Part shown: in pieces, positions 48,985 to 61,756 of the stretch
Layout: each line of letters starts with the position of its first letter
How positions within the stretch are numbered: position 1 is the first letter of the stretch
DNA from: Gordionus sp. m RMFG-2023
Lineage: Eukaryota; Nematomorpha; Gordioida; Chordodea; Parachordodidae
NCBI RefSeq assembly: GCF_954871325.1
Contig: NC_088775.1
Span: 28,993,561 to 29,057,560, forward strand
Direction of reading: 5' to 3'
DNA length: 64,000 nt
Program-made: the position numbers and the translations under genes
Notes under the pieces: model-generated
Told to the model about the DNA's origin: nothing
Database searches by the model: none
The model's input: only the letters and a program-made list of their open reading frames with translations

Positions 48985-50096
48985 CAGAATGTTTTTTTCA
49001 ATTTATTCTTCTCCTTTATGATATTAAAACCAATTTTGCAGAGTTTAAATGAATGTTTCAGTCCTTATTAATATCTCACTATTCGCAAGAGTGGCTTATT
49101 AACCCAATATAACCGCCATGCAGAATAGAGTGAGAGCCACAGCCATTTTTATTATAGATTTCGGCAAATATTAACTCATTGGTGTTGTGTTTCGGTGGGG
49201 TCAGGCAAGTTCTGGTAAGTAGGCGAGTTAGATCAAATTATTTTTTTGCCGAAATGAGTTCCCCCCCCTCCCTCTTCCACCCCTCCTCCCCCATTACATG
49301 GACTTGAGGCCATTCATATAATGATTATACTGCTCTCGGGGGATCATCTTATCAAATATCCAAATAGCGAAACAAAAATTTGATTTGAAAAATAAATTCA
49401 CAGACCGGCAACCCCGAAACCTGGACAACACATTTTTACGGTATTTACATAAATATTTATCGTTAACGAAATAAAATTTGGCCCTGCCTAATTATTCATT
49501 CATATGTTACTTTAAGGTAATGGTTGATAAAAATCAAGGAAAAGAGAAATGAATGAAGTTTTAACACTCATTAATGCAATCATTTTTATTCTTTTTTTTC
49601 AATGGGGAAAATTGCTAAGTATGAGGTTGGGGCCTGAGCCCCGCTAATTAATTTTTTTTAAGTTGAGTCCAGTTCGAAATTTTTATTAATTTTAAGGCCC
49701 GACCCGGTCCTGTTTATTTTAGGCAAATTTTTGATTAAGTACACATATTTATAAAGTTAAAATAAAATTTAAAAAAATCACTTAATTGTTTTGTTCTAAT
49801 CTCTTCCAATTATTTTTAATGAAAGACGCGAAGAATAATTTTTTAAGCCCAATGCTTATTTTTAGGGCTGAGCCGATCGACTTATAGGGCTCTGACTGTG
49901 GCGGACATTTTTAAAATTGTCATGAACACCTGGGAGGAAATGTTAGAAGATACATGATAACGTTTCAAAAATTTCTTCTTTTTACCTAAAAATTATATCT
50001 ACAACTCTAGGAACCTTTTATGTAATAAAATAATATAAACTCTAAAAGTTTAAAGATAATTTATAAAAAATATTACCCCACCCCATTTCTTTTTAG
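48985..50096 (+). other. End of intron 8; possible degraded MITE
   Basis: 49629-49900 has GGCCTGAGCC, GGCCCGACCCGG and GGGCTGAGCCGATCG ... AGGGCTCTGA, resembling the GC-rich-ended MITEs elsewhere but too diverged to place ends. 49260-49295 is a C/T-rich run. No gene. Confidence 0.4.
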
Positions 50097-50485
50097 AACC
50101 ATTATTCTCGACCGCCTCCGTCACGAGGAGCCGCCCTTCCCTTAGTCCGGTTAGGATAATCAATTACACCTCATTTGACAAAAAGACGTGCATCCCATCA
50201 AACGGCAACTGTCTTCCGGATCACCAGTTCGATACTACCAACCACGAAAATAACATGCTTGAAGAAGGGGAGGAAAGAGCCGTTCTGTATTTCATGGAAG
50301 GGGATCTTCCCCCCTACAAACTTGACTGCCTTAACTCCAAGTGCAATCTGTACGTTCCGGAAGAAGGTACTCCACCTACTAACCTCGGTTTTAGCGAACG
50401 AGGCCCCCGCCGCTCTCTATATTCGCCTACGTTCCTAGTCCAGGGCGATTGGGACCTTAAGATTTTGGATTACCTCAATGAAAAG
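50097..50485 (+). CDS. RALGPS: RalGPS-like exon 9: linker end and first PH strand
   Basis: Acceptor TTCTTTTTAG, donor GTAATT, phase 1 to 0. The split codon gives Glu. The linker portion (SVTRSRPSLSPVRIINYTSF onward) is acidic in the middle (EEGEERAV) with several cysteines. The end, VQGDWDLKILDYLNEK, aligns with the first strand of the RalGPS PH domain (IQGVLRRKTLLKEGKK). Two overlapping open frames cross this exon; the one used is fixed by the phases on both sides and by the PH similarity. Confidence 0.82.
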
Positions 50486-50750
50486 GTAATTGAATTATTT
50501 ATATTGGATATAATTTCCCTTTTAAAGGAGTAGTAGGGTTATAACCTCATTCGTATACAAATTTTCCATGTTGAATTCTCGTTAGTAGATGCTTAAATTT
50601 TTTTATAATCCAAATATCTCATCTTAAAAAGTTTCATTAAAATTAATCTCAACATTGTAACTCTGATTGTGAAATAACATTTTAATGTAAACCAAATTAT
50701 TTTTCATATAAAATAAATGCCAAAAAACTAGATTTTCATACGATTATCTT

Positions 50751-52595
50751 TGAAATGAACCAAACTTGGCATTATAGTTATCTATGTTGTATTTTTTGAT
50801 AAACTCAAAATTTTAGAGTGCTAGCTAGCTCAACAAAATTCAAAGATATACGCCTTCAAAGTCAAAAATTACGCAATGCGTGATTTCATTATAGCTTGTT
50901 TTTTTTTAAAAAAATACTTAAAATAGAGTTACAAATTATGTATCATTTTATAGCCCTTATTAAAATTTACATTGGAAAATGTTGAAAAAAATTGTAAATT
51001 TTTTTTTATTTCTGGTACAAAATTAAAATTGTTGAGAAGGGATTTTTTTGGGTGTTGATATTCTCTAAAAATGTTTATTACCTTTATATTAAACAGACTA
51101 TTTAATAAAAAATCTTGATAGCCATTTTTGTTTTTTAAATTTTTATTATTTTTATAAGAAAAGATAATATAAGATGGCGCTATATTTAAAAATTATTATA
51201 ATATAATATATTTAATAAAAATATGTATTGTATTGGTATTAAAATTTAAAAAATCGATTGAGTATAAACAATAAGATGTCGGGCTATATGTAAGCTAACA
51301 GCCCATACTGATATGATTATTAGGACGCTATATTTTAAAATTTTATATACAAACTATTATAAAAAAATACCTCTTGTTTTAATCTTATTCCATTTGCGGC
51401 AATTAATATTTTCCGGAGGCGATAATTTGTAAGTACGTCCTGTCACTGTTATGGGATCTACTATCTTTATTTGGTGTCACCTATGGGGTAGAAGAAGGAT
51501 GTGGAGGTCCATTCCCATTAATAAGTCCAGTTCTGGATACATTTTAACACCAGTTAATTTATATCAGTTTTCTAAACAAAATATGCCATCAGTAAATTTT
51601 ACATATATAAGCAACGAATAATACAATTTAGTAGAGGTTTAACTTCAAGAAAGATTCAATTTAGCTCGCCCCATTCCAGGAGTTCGGGAAATACATGCTG
51701 TTAAGTAAATTTAAATCAAAAATATAATCATATATAGAGGACTTTAAAATTAACAATATCTTAAATGCCGATAATTTGCCTTTTGTCGATATCAAAGGAT
51801 TCGTAACATATGTTTATGACGATTTTTGGTGGTTATCCACATTACTTAAAAAGAATGAAATTACCGATGAGATATATATTTCCTTTTTGCATTTGCATGG
51901 ACCATCACCATCCTTCTTTTACCCACAATTAAGGGAAAGATACGATTGTCCATTAACCAAATAATAACAATAGTAGATCCCATAACAGTGTCAGGACGTA
52001 CTTACAAATTATCGCCTCAGGAAAGTCTATTAATTGGCCAAAAATGGAGTAAGATTAAAACAAGAAGCACATTTTTTAATAGTTTGTAAATAAAATTTTA
52101 AAATATGTTTATTTTAAAATATAGCGTTCTAATAATCATATCAGTATGAGCTGCTTTACATATACCCCGACATCATATTGTATATACTCAATTGATTTTT
52201 TACAATGCATATTTTTATTAAATATATTATATTATAATAATTTTTAAATATAACGCCAGCTATATTATCTTTTTTATATAGAAATAAACATTTTTAGAGA
52301 ATATTAACACTTCAAAAAAATTCCTTCTTAACAATGTTAATTTTTTTTTGATATTTTCCATTGTAGAATTTGGCTATAGAATGGTATATAATTTGTAACT
52401 CTATCTTAAGTATTTTTTAAAAAAACAAGATTTAATGAAATCACGCATTGCGCGATTCTTAATTTTGAAGGCGTATATCTTGAGATCTGGTTGAGTTAGC
52501 ACTCTAAAATTTTGAGTTTACTAAAATATACAACATAGAAAATTAATTTACTAAAATATATAACATAGAAAATTAACATGTCAAGTTTCATTAAT
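50751..52595. mobile_element. Fold-back element with arms of about 650-700 bp
   Basis: 50751-51480 and 51965-52595 are inverted copies of each other: both contain the ACGCAATGCGTGATTTCATT region, GACATCTTATTGTTTA-like sequence and, innermost, GGGATCTACTATC and its complement. Loop of about 485 bp. The innermost part of the right arm is coding sequence of the DDE-type family (SGRTYKLSPQE), so the left arm is an inverted duplicate of that 3' coding end. No target repeat identified. Located in intron 9. Confidence 0.75.
51776..52075 (+). pseudogene. C-terminal fragment of a DDE-type transposon protein
   Basis: Reads FVDIKGFVTYVYDDFWWL, then EIYISFLHLHGPSPSFFYP, then after a stop IVDPITVSGRTYKLSPQESL. 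Homologous to 33619-33876 by eye. Only the last 90 or so residues remain; the catalytic part is absent from this copy. Confidence 0.6.
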
Positions 52596-54509
52596 GTTTG
52601 AGATGGTCGGCCGAATCTTTGGTCGATTTGTCATGAAATTACCCAAATACTATATTTATACCGGCTTAAATTTATCGATTAACTAGTAAAGCTTACTTAA
52701 TATTTAAACTTCGAAATTCCTCCATTTACACAATCACTACATCAATAATATTTATCAATCGCTACTGGGGAGGGTTGAGCATTGCATCGCGGCAAAATGG
52801 AACGCCTCCATTGTATTAAACCTATTTTTTAATTATTTTTTTGCGATAATTTTAAAAAATAATATAAGAATCGGTATTTGACTCAATTATTCCTGGTCAT
52901 ATTCCTAATACACAGTATGTCATATAAATTATACCTTGACATCTAAACCTTTCTTCTATACTTTTTTATAAAATGCCAATACTAAAATCAATTCTAGAAA
53001 TATATAATGACACGAATAATAATTATATTATTTCAAAATATGGAACCTAGTGAGATTCGAATCTCAATTTTAAATCCCTAACTGAGAGCGATTTTAGAAT
53101 TGATGATTTCGAAGGAAATGTATTCCAGAATATGTGGAGTGCTTGCCATGACAATTTTAGCCATCAAATTTTGTGTTATTCTAATTTATAATAGATATTG
53201 ATTTCCAAAGTTCAAGACAAATTTACCTGGAGATTCAGACAAAAAATAACGGCGCGGGGTTTAGGTTCGTTTTATGAAAATAAATGATATAGGTTCCGTT
53301 TGAAACCTATAAAAGCCAGATTTCAACCCCCTTTCACATAAGATCTTAATAAAATTATGTCAGAACAGAAGAGCACATTTTTACTAATTTTATTACAATA
53401 ATCCCATAAAAACAACTAACAATTATGATATTAGTCAGATACTTGCATGGTCTAAATTTTTGGCCCAGTCCCGGATTTAAAAATATTTTCGAAGAGAGGG
53501 GCAAGTAAATTAATATTAAATTCTCTATTTTATGATTTTTGAACTGATTGATTGATATAAATATAATTTATTTTTTAAAATTCGACTTATATTAATGATA
53601 ATACACCCTAAAAAATATATAATTAACAATCCTTTTTATCAAATTATTAAGGAGAAAGAATAAATATTATAGATAGCATTTTTCTCTACACTAGTTTTGG
53701 GGTAGCAACAACATAATAACAATATCAAAAAATGGGCTTGGCCGGATATATTTTAATGTTGAGCCATTATGATATAAACAGGTTCAAACTGCAGAGGTGG
53801 TGTTATTTCACCTCCAGAAAGAGGTGCTTTTCGTTATTTGTTTCAGAGTCTTCAGATTGCAAGTAAACAGGGAAAAGATTAATGTTTAAAATTGTTGATA
53901 TGACCTGATAGTTTTTTGAGATCCAGTTAGATGTGAAGTTATATCTTTTATTAATTTAGCTAGAGACTTCAGAATCTTTGGTTTGGCTATTTGCACCATA
54001 GAGCCTTTAGGATATTTGGAGATAATGAGAGATTTGTATGATTTTAGGGAATTGATCATGTCGTTATGAGGGGTAGGACAGGGTTATAAATAAATTGAAT
54101 ATGTTAGAAGATAATTAGTATCACGGTGAATGGAAAATGGGGCATTTAAAAGATAGAAGGATATTTTTCAGATTTGGTACATGAGAGGCCTTCGATGCTA
54201 TGAGAAGCAGGTTTGGTGATTACTATTATTTTAAATATGCTGAACAGCGTTTCAGACAGGTTTAATAATTAGTTTCAGGCTTAATTGGAAGATGAGATCT
54301 TAAAAAGTTGAGGGGGTAGTGGAAGTTAAATGATTGGAGGTGTTTAGTGGGAGAAAATGATGCGATATGAAAAATAATTCAACAGGAAAAAAAGTAACCT
54401 AAGTTTTGGGAATAAGTTTAAAAGTTATTATGTTTTTTAGAATAAAATAAAAAAATATATTATATATAAACTGTTAATTAAGTATTGTATAATATTTATC
54501 TGTTTAAAT
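52596..54509 (+). other. Part of intron 9, nothing recognised
   Basis: 53780-54400 is less AT-rich and purine-rich on the + strand (many GGA/GAG triplets), but neither strand has a readable frame. It may be an unrecognised repeat. Confidence 0.35.
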
Positions 54510-55035
54510 TAGGGATGTACCGATATTTTTTATGTGATCGGATTTGGCCGATTATTTCTCTTTTTTAAATATCGACAGCCGTTTTTATCAAATTTTTTGA
54601 TCAGATAAATTGACATTTTGATTTAAGAATTTTATAGCATCGATATAATATTTAAAAAAAATACATTTATTAAGTTAAAAATATTCTTATATGATTGAAG
54701 TGATAACTTATAAAAACGAACTAAATAATTAAAAAATAATAGAATACATAATTTATTTTTATAAGGATGTTCGGAATACTACTTCCTACACGATAGAAAG
54801 ACTTTTGAGTTTGCTATATAAATAAATGTTTGAATGGATATTACTGAATAAATGAGCCTAAAATAATAGGCTAATTAAAATTGGATTTAAAGTATAATGA
54901 CTTATGTTATGGTTATCATACATAGATGGTTGCATACTATAAAAAAAGTAGATTGGGAAATTAAAATATATTGGTATAACGAACAAAATCAGATTAGTGA
55001 TATCGGATCGGTATTGATTGGTATCAATATACATA
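54510..55035. mobile_element. 'ggatgtaccgatat' MITE, diverged copy
   Basis: Begins TAGGGATGTACCGATAT then GATCGG/GGCCGATT motifs; near the right end GATATCGGATCGGTATTG. The right terminus is poorly preserved. Same family as 57621-58084. Confidence 0.6.
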
Positions 55036-57620
55036 GGACTTGTCCAGGATTTTGCTAAGGAGGGGGCGCTATTAGGTTGATTTCTCTTCCCTTAAATTTA
55101 CTGTAGGTTTTTAGGGTCATCTATTTTAGGCTTTTGGCTATGATCTTTATAAAAATGCATTTTTAGGGTTTAACTTTTTTTATAAAAATGCTTTAAATTT
55201 TTTTTTTGAATTAGTGTTATTTTAAAATTTTTTTAGCTTTTACTAATTTTCTTTCAAACTTGTTAGTTATATATGATATAAATTTTTGGGAAGAGAGGTG
55301 GGTATATGAGGAGGGGGGGGGATTTTTTAAAAGCCTAAAATTATATTTACTATTTACGATAACAGGTAAATTTCCAAGGAGGGAAATTTTCTCTTATCTC
55401 TCCTGGCTATGCCTATGTCAATATAATATAGGATCGGCCTCCAAAATGGTAAACGGTACACCTTTAGCCAAAATCATTATGAATTGTGAAAGTAAGGATG
55501 GGGGAAATTTTTTTTAAAAAAGGAGTATAAAATTAAAAATAAACAAAATAAAAAGAAAGTTATTTGATTATTATTAAAAACAGTTGTTAATAATGCTGAA
55601 AGACTTTTAGTTTGCTTCATGAATGTTGATGATATAAGAATTAAGTGGGTGAGGAATGTAAATTTTTTTTGAATTAAAATTGAGCGAATATAAATATTTG
55701 TAGAATCTTTTGGAAGATAAAAAAAATGCACAAATGGTGCAATATGATGTTAAAATGAGGAGTGTATAGAGAATATATAAGAATCGAAAATGAAGAAAAT
55801 TATGAATAAAACTATATAATATAAATGAAATTGTTGGAGTATGTATGTGGTGTTGGTTAATATATAAAAAAAGGGTTCGTTTATTGCATAATGAATATTG
55901 ATAAGGATATAATGGTTGGAAAGTAACTGAGTATAAAATAAGACTGTTCTGAACCTTAATTAAACCTACAAAACTGTTTAATTGTAGAAGTTAAATCTTA
56001 GCTAGGCCCCGAATTAAATTTATAGGTTAAGTAGTTTTGGGCTAGAGTTTTCCTTTAAAACTGTGTCCTAAATATAAAAAATATGAATAAATAAATTTAT
56101 AATTTTGAAAAAAATAAAATAACAAGCTAATTTTAATGTAAAAATAAAATAGTGCTGTAAATAATTTTTAACTTGAAAAGTTTTTAACAAGATTGTTAAT
56201 TAATTAATTAATTTTTGAAATGATTTAGAACACCATTTTATTTTTACATAGCTTATGTTATTTTTTTTGTCAAAATTATTTATTTATATATATTTTTTTA
56301 TATTTAGGACACAGCCTTATCAAAAAAACAAATACTTTTAAATTTTAACATCACCTAATGGATATTTTTTATTGCAGTTTAAAATGGTAAATTAACTTCT
56401 GGGATATATAATTTGGGAAATAGATATACTTTAGGTGAATGCTAAATAATAGAGCTATATAATATTAGATAATTAATTTAGATCTTATAGCAGAAAATTA
56501 TTAATGAGATAATAAAACATACTTTCACAAAAGGATGGTTAACCAAAAATGAGGCCGAAATTAGTTAATATATATTCCATCTTTATTAATAAAATATAAA
56601 CATTCATTTCTTTGTGGCATGCTATAATCATCTTTTTTTGCAAGGTTATTTGCAAAAATTTGGAAATTTCAATTTTTAATAATATAATAAAAATAAAAAA
56701 CACATAAACAACTTAAAACATGGCAAATGTAAAAATTTAAAAAAAACATAAGAAGATGGTTAAAAAAAGCAAATGAGGCCTTCATTGAGATACTAGTACT
56801 TAAATGGTGGCCTCGGAACACGACAATTTCAGTTGATTATAACATTTTAAAAGAGGATCCATGATTACCCTTAATTTGAGAATTTTTTTAACCTAAAATT
56901 TTAGAAAAATGATAGCTTTAAGGACCACCCATTGGTGAAAATAATTATTAAGATAACTTGAAAATCTCAAGGGTCGTAATATTAAACGAGGTAAAATAAA
57001 TTTTAAAAATGACAAACGGAACACTACCAATGAATTTATAGGGTTATCACCCAGACATTCTTTTAAACCGTTTTTCCCCCGGTGATCCAATATCGAAACA
57101 GCTTCATTTTTTGGACCTAAAAACATTTTCTATTTAATATTTTCTAATTTTTATTGCCCTTATTGACTGATCCTTTTTACATATATTAGCCAGAGGTCTG
57201 CTAAGCCCGGTCCTGTGGGAATTTAGTTACTACCCGGCTCGGCCCAGTTTCAATTTTTTTCATTAAGGTTGCCTTGCCCTGTTTTTAATTATTTTTTTAA
57301 ATACATGGTCTAAACTAAAATTTATGTTGAACACCAAAATAAACAACTATTTTAAATCATTGAGAGTTGGTTGAATTAAAAACACTATACTTTTTGGATG
57401 ATCACGGATATGATATATCAGAATTCATCAAATATATATACCAAAAATTTTTTTTGCCTGGCCCGACCCAAAAAAATTCTTTCAGACGTTACCCAGGCCA
57501 GGCATTGCTAATATTTTATATTAGCGATATTATTTATTTTTTATAAAAATTCTCAGGTCCATTTGTTTTAAAAGAGGCTCAGGTAAATATTTTAACTATA
57601 TAATTTACTAAAATATTTAC
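55036..57620 (+). other. Part of intron 9; one degraded GC-ended MITE
   Basis: 57190-57600 carries AGAGGTCTGC, AGCCCGGTCC, CCCGGCTCGGCCCAG and, to the right, CCTGGCCCGACCC and CCCAGGCCAGGC. This is a degraded member of the GC-rich-ended MITE group. The rest is AT-rich with no gene. Confidence 0.4.
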
Positions 57621-58084
57621 TAGGGATGTAACTATATTATTTATCGGATCGGGCCGATATTTCATCCTTTTTAAAATATCGGTTATTGGCCAATATTATA
57701 AAAATTTCTGATCCGATCCTATGAGATTGCGTCTTCATTTGTAAAAAATTTATTTTAAATTTCAATAACTTCTTATGTAAATAGATTAATTTTATTATAT
57801 AAATAAGTGATTTATTATTAAAAATATTTATAGACTTTTAGATTCATGAATATAAACTATAACTGATCATTATAATATATTTAAATGATTTTTGTTATAG
57901 TATAGTTAAATTATAGATTATACTAATAAGTATATTAGATGAATAAATGTACGTATACATTAAAAATTAAAACGATTAGTCTGTTTACAGAATACAAAAT
58001 CAGATATGATACCGGAATTTAGGCCGATATCAATTTAATATCAGATAGGATTGGCTTCCAAAAAGTGATATCGGTACAACCCTA
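57621..58084. mobile_element. Complete 'ggatgtaccgatat' MITE, 464 bp
   Basis: Ends TAGGGATGTAACTATATT and GATATCGGTACAACCCTA. Exact 8-bp target repeat ATATTTAC at 57613-57620 and 58085-58092. Subterminal TATCGG and GATCGG motifs, no coding capacity. Fits a hAT-type non-autonomous element. It is the reference copy for fragments at 27470 and 54510. Confidence 0.9.
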
Positions 58085-58092
58085 ATATTTAC

Positions 58093-60072
58093 AAATTTAA
58101 TTTTATAAAATACTTTTTAGACCTATTATAGCAGTTTTTATTTTCATATTCTTATCTTATATTAAATAACTAATTTTATTTTTTACGTTTCTATATTGTA
58201 ACATTGGGAACTCAAACCTTATTTACTATTTTTAAAAGTTGAAACCACGTAAATTATTAAAGCTATATGATAATATATGTGTGGCTCATTTATTTAGCCA
58301 CTTCAATATTAAAGGATCGTGATAATATTCAAAAATAAAGATTATCAAACAACATCAATTTACTTTGAGCCATCTGGTGTTAGAAATCATAGTGTAGGTG
58401 AAGGCTTTGTAATAGATAATATTGGTGCTAGATAATTAAAATCTCGGGCAACCATTAAGCATGAATCACATAAAGAAATAAATTTATATTTAAATAGATG
58501 ATATCATTTAAAACAAAAAAAATTAAACGATTACATATAAACTGTAATCGTGATTTAATTCCACAATATTCCCAATTCTCTTTTTTTCGGGATCATACAA
58601 ATCTATCTTATCCTGTGAGATATTTTGAATTTTATTTTAATATAAACTTTGAATTGTTTTATTTCTTGAAATACGGAAAGAACACTTCACAGAAGGGATG
58701 TGAACCCATACTATTAACTCTAACTCTGGTATTTTGGCTGAACTTAACGCAATCTTTTTAAAAGTGGAGGATTCCAGGTGTCAAAAAAATTTTTCTTATA
58801 TATTAAAAAAAAATTATAATTTAATTTTTTATCTAGGAACCATTTTTTTTCTCCTCCCATTTTTCAAAATTTTCTGGATACTTCCATATAGGTGTTATCT
58901 TGTTTTAATTTATATTAATTTTAGAAAGTGAAATATTGTGAATGTTGTATTGTAGGTATTAATACCTTATTGTTATGATTTAGACTTTGCGATTAAATAT
59001 AACATTAAAAATATAAATTATTTTAAAATTTTTTTACTTGTAAATTATGTATTTGTATATTTATATGGAGTATAGAAGAAAAATTGCGTTATTTTGAGTC
59101 AATATTTCTTTATTTTCCAAACCCGGACTCTCAACCCAAACCCTTTTTTAAAAAATTTATTCCTGAATTCAGACCCGGCTTTTTTTATCAAAGGGTTCTC
59201 ATGAATGCTTCAGGGGAAGGGATGTAGCTAAAATTTTCAAATTCATTTCAGAGAATAAGATATAATGGAATTCATTGTAGTATTGTATCTTAAAACCAAA
59301 TCGATGTGCATTATGTACAATAATACACGAAAGGCTTGCAAAAAATGTTGTGTTAATCTAATCTAAGTAAAACTTGTTTTTAATAGAGATTTGACGTTGA
59401 TAGTTAAAATTATGTAATTTACATTTTAGGCATATATTATTTTAATATTAATTGGAATTTATTTTAAATATAAAAATTTTTTTAAACCTTTTCTAACATG
59501 CTTATCTCCAGGTGCTACAATAAATGAACAATTTTCTAGGGAACTATATAAAAAGAAGGACTTTTCTTATTTACAACAATTGATAAAAATCATTAAAAAA
59601 ATATTAGTTGGGCTTTTTAAGTGGTTGGACTCGTAATAATCTATAAAATATTCCAAGTAAAAAATGTCTTCATTTTAATGCCTTATCAAAATATATTAAG
59701 AATATGTTCTCTTTTCCATTAAAAAGGATCTGGTAACCTTACCAGTAAATGAATATCGTACAAGGCGAATTAACCTTTTGAAATAGAATCCAGCAAACTA
59801 ATGGCGCACCACATCCCACACTTCAATTTTCCCTTAGTCATAATTTTGACAAATAAATATATCTAAAATAGAATTAAACCAATATTAATTTAAAGGAATA
59901 AGAATTGAAAGTATGCATTATATCTAAAGTTGAAACAATCATAAACATGAGGTAAAACAAATTTTACAAGTCTAATAAATATCCCAAAACAATGACAAAT
60001 AGAACAATGCCAAAAACTGTGTAACCTCCCAAAACAATCAATTCAAATCTATTAAACTGATAGATAGCACAT
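58093..60072 (+). other. Part of intron 9, no gene
   Basis: AT-rich. The small frames at 58498-58931 are Phe/Tyr/Asn-rich noise. Possible faint similarity between 56970-57030 and 59950-60020 (GAGGTAAAA..AAATTTTA, then ATGACAAA), perhaps an old dispersed repeat. Confidence 0.35.
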
Positions 60073-61199
60073 AGAGGTCTGCATTGGGCGGTGTTTCGGC
60101 CCGCCCTGGGCGGGTGGATGTGCGGGTAAAAAATTTTTCGAGAATGGGCAGGCGGGCGGGTTAAAAAAATTTTGAAACTATAGGCGGGTGGGTGGGCGGG
60201 TTAAGATTTAAACAATGTGCGGGAGGGTTAAGGAAATTTAAAATTTTTGCTCAAAAACAAACTAAAAAAAATCATAATTAATTAAATGATCAATAATATT
60301 TCTTTTTTTATAGTACCAATGGAGATTTTTAAGTGAAGAACACTTTACTAGTTTTCTACTTCTTTATCTAATTGTTCCCATCATATATAATGTCTCGTAA
60401 TGGATTTCATTGATGTAATACCCGGATGTCCCATATGCAATATATGTAAAACTCTTTTTTGAAGTGAGTACGGAATGATTAATTTGCCATTCCAAAATAA
60501 ATACCGTCATCATTTTCTATTTCTTCTTGTTCTAAAAGCTAATTTCGGTGCTTGATTTTGTATATTTGTACCATTTATTAATCTTTTTGTTGGCTTTCGT
60601 TCCCTCGTTGGATATCTTGAATTCCTTCTTGACTTGGTTCGATTGTTTCTATTGTTTTATCATCTCCTAGCTTTATATTGTCATTTGTTTATATTGATTC
60701 GGTTTCAACTGGTTCTTCCATTGTTCATAGTTGGTCGGCATGTTTTCCTACCATTTTTTCTTTTTCTTCTTCCTTTTTTCAGGGTTGTGATGGCGGATTC
60801 CCCTGGTATACGGCAACACTTGGTATATTGATCAAATAAATTGTCCATAATTTAAATTGATTATTTTTTTATTAATTTTTTTCCCTAAATTATAAACTTT
60901 TTGTAGAAATGTAATGCTGAAATATTTATATTAAATGCTTAAAAAATTAAAAGAATGAACATAATTAAATTTTATAAACGGGCTTGGGTTAAAATTTTAT
61001 AAATAATGGGCAGGCTTGTAAAAAATTTTACACTAATGGGCGGGCAGGTTGGCGGGTAAGGAATTTTAGACAAATGGTCGGGTCGGGCGGGTATATATTT
61101 TTTGAAAACTATGGGCGGGCTGGGCGAGCGGGTTAAATTTTTTTAAAACACTGGGTGGGCGGGCTTTTGGTCTAAAAACCCGCCCAATGCAGACCCTTA
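60073..61199. mobile_element. GGGCGGGC-ended element, 1127 bp
   Basis: Exact 8-bp target repeat TAGCACAT at 60065-60072 and 61200-61207. Inverted ends share GGTCTGCATTGGGCGG. Just inside both ends are arrays of GGGCGGGCGGGTT-like motifs spaced by A/T runs. The middle has no recognisable transposase; the 65-codon frame at 60634 is hydrophobic noise. Probably a non-autonomous hAT-type element. It lies 198 bases before exon 10. Confidence 0.88.
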
Positions 61200-61405
61200 T
61201 AGCACATCACGTATTTATATTAGTCATAATTTTGAAATATTTATTGATTACTCTCAAAAATATAATCACACACCATGTTACATATTACTATGTTCCCCAG
61301 GCTATTCGATTCGAGAGTCTAGTATCGTTCTCCATATAGGACTTCGATTGCAATTCTAAACCTATTTTTGCTTATTAATTAATTTCATATTTTTATTTCG
61401 AAAAG

Positions 61406-61756
61406 ATGGCACCTTGGCAAACGTACCACGTCGAGATGACGAAAGAAGAACTGTTTCTTTATCGGGTTGATTTTGTTCCCTATGATGCACGTGATACACC
61501 CATTAGCGATGAGCAGTTCACAGTCGCAGCCACGAATCCTTCGCAGGATTCCCATGACGCCCTGGATCAATCAATCATAGCCCTCTACCCACCACCATTT
61601 TTGGTATTGGATGAACACCTTTACCGTTCCAACATAAAATTCAACCAGCTGTTCCAGGTCGTGCCCAACAAAATAGCCGCCTTTTTATACGATCGACCCA
61701 TCGTCAATACTTTTGCCCTGCTGAACCAAAAAAAAAGTTTTTACTATTTTTTGAAA
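61406..61756 (+). CDS. RALGPS: RalGPS-like exon 10: PH domain body
   Basis: Acceptor TTTCGAAAAG, phase 0. The product opens MAPWQTYHVEMTKEELFLYR, which fits the second and third PH strands (family: ASWTKYWAALCGTQLFYY). A divergent middle of about 60 residues follows, then NTFALLNQKK, matching a late strand (family: LFLLTDSEKG). The donor at 61757 (GTTAAT, phase 0) is preferred; an alternative donor at 61737 (GTTTTT, phase 1) also fits the last exon through a different acceptor. PH domains of this family bind phosphoinositides and bring the exchange domain to membranes. Lipid-binding residues cannot be judged by eye. Confidence 0.78.

Noticed and set aside
53780-54400. Purine-rich, less AT-rich stretch as a structural RNA or gene
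   Set aside because: No readable frame, no recognisable rRNA or snRNA motif on either strand. Left as unexplained intron sequence.
58498-58931. Two overlapping small frames as a possible gene
   Set aside because: Phe/Tyr/Asn/Lys-rich noise typical of AT-rich DNA, no motif, no splice context.
60634-60831. 65-codon hydrophobic frame resembling a membrane protein
   Set aside because: T-rich sequence inside a transposon; Leu/Phe/Val content follows from base composition.
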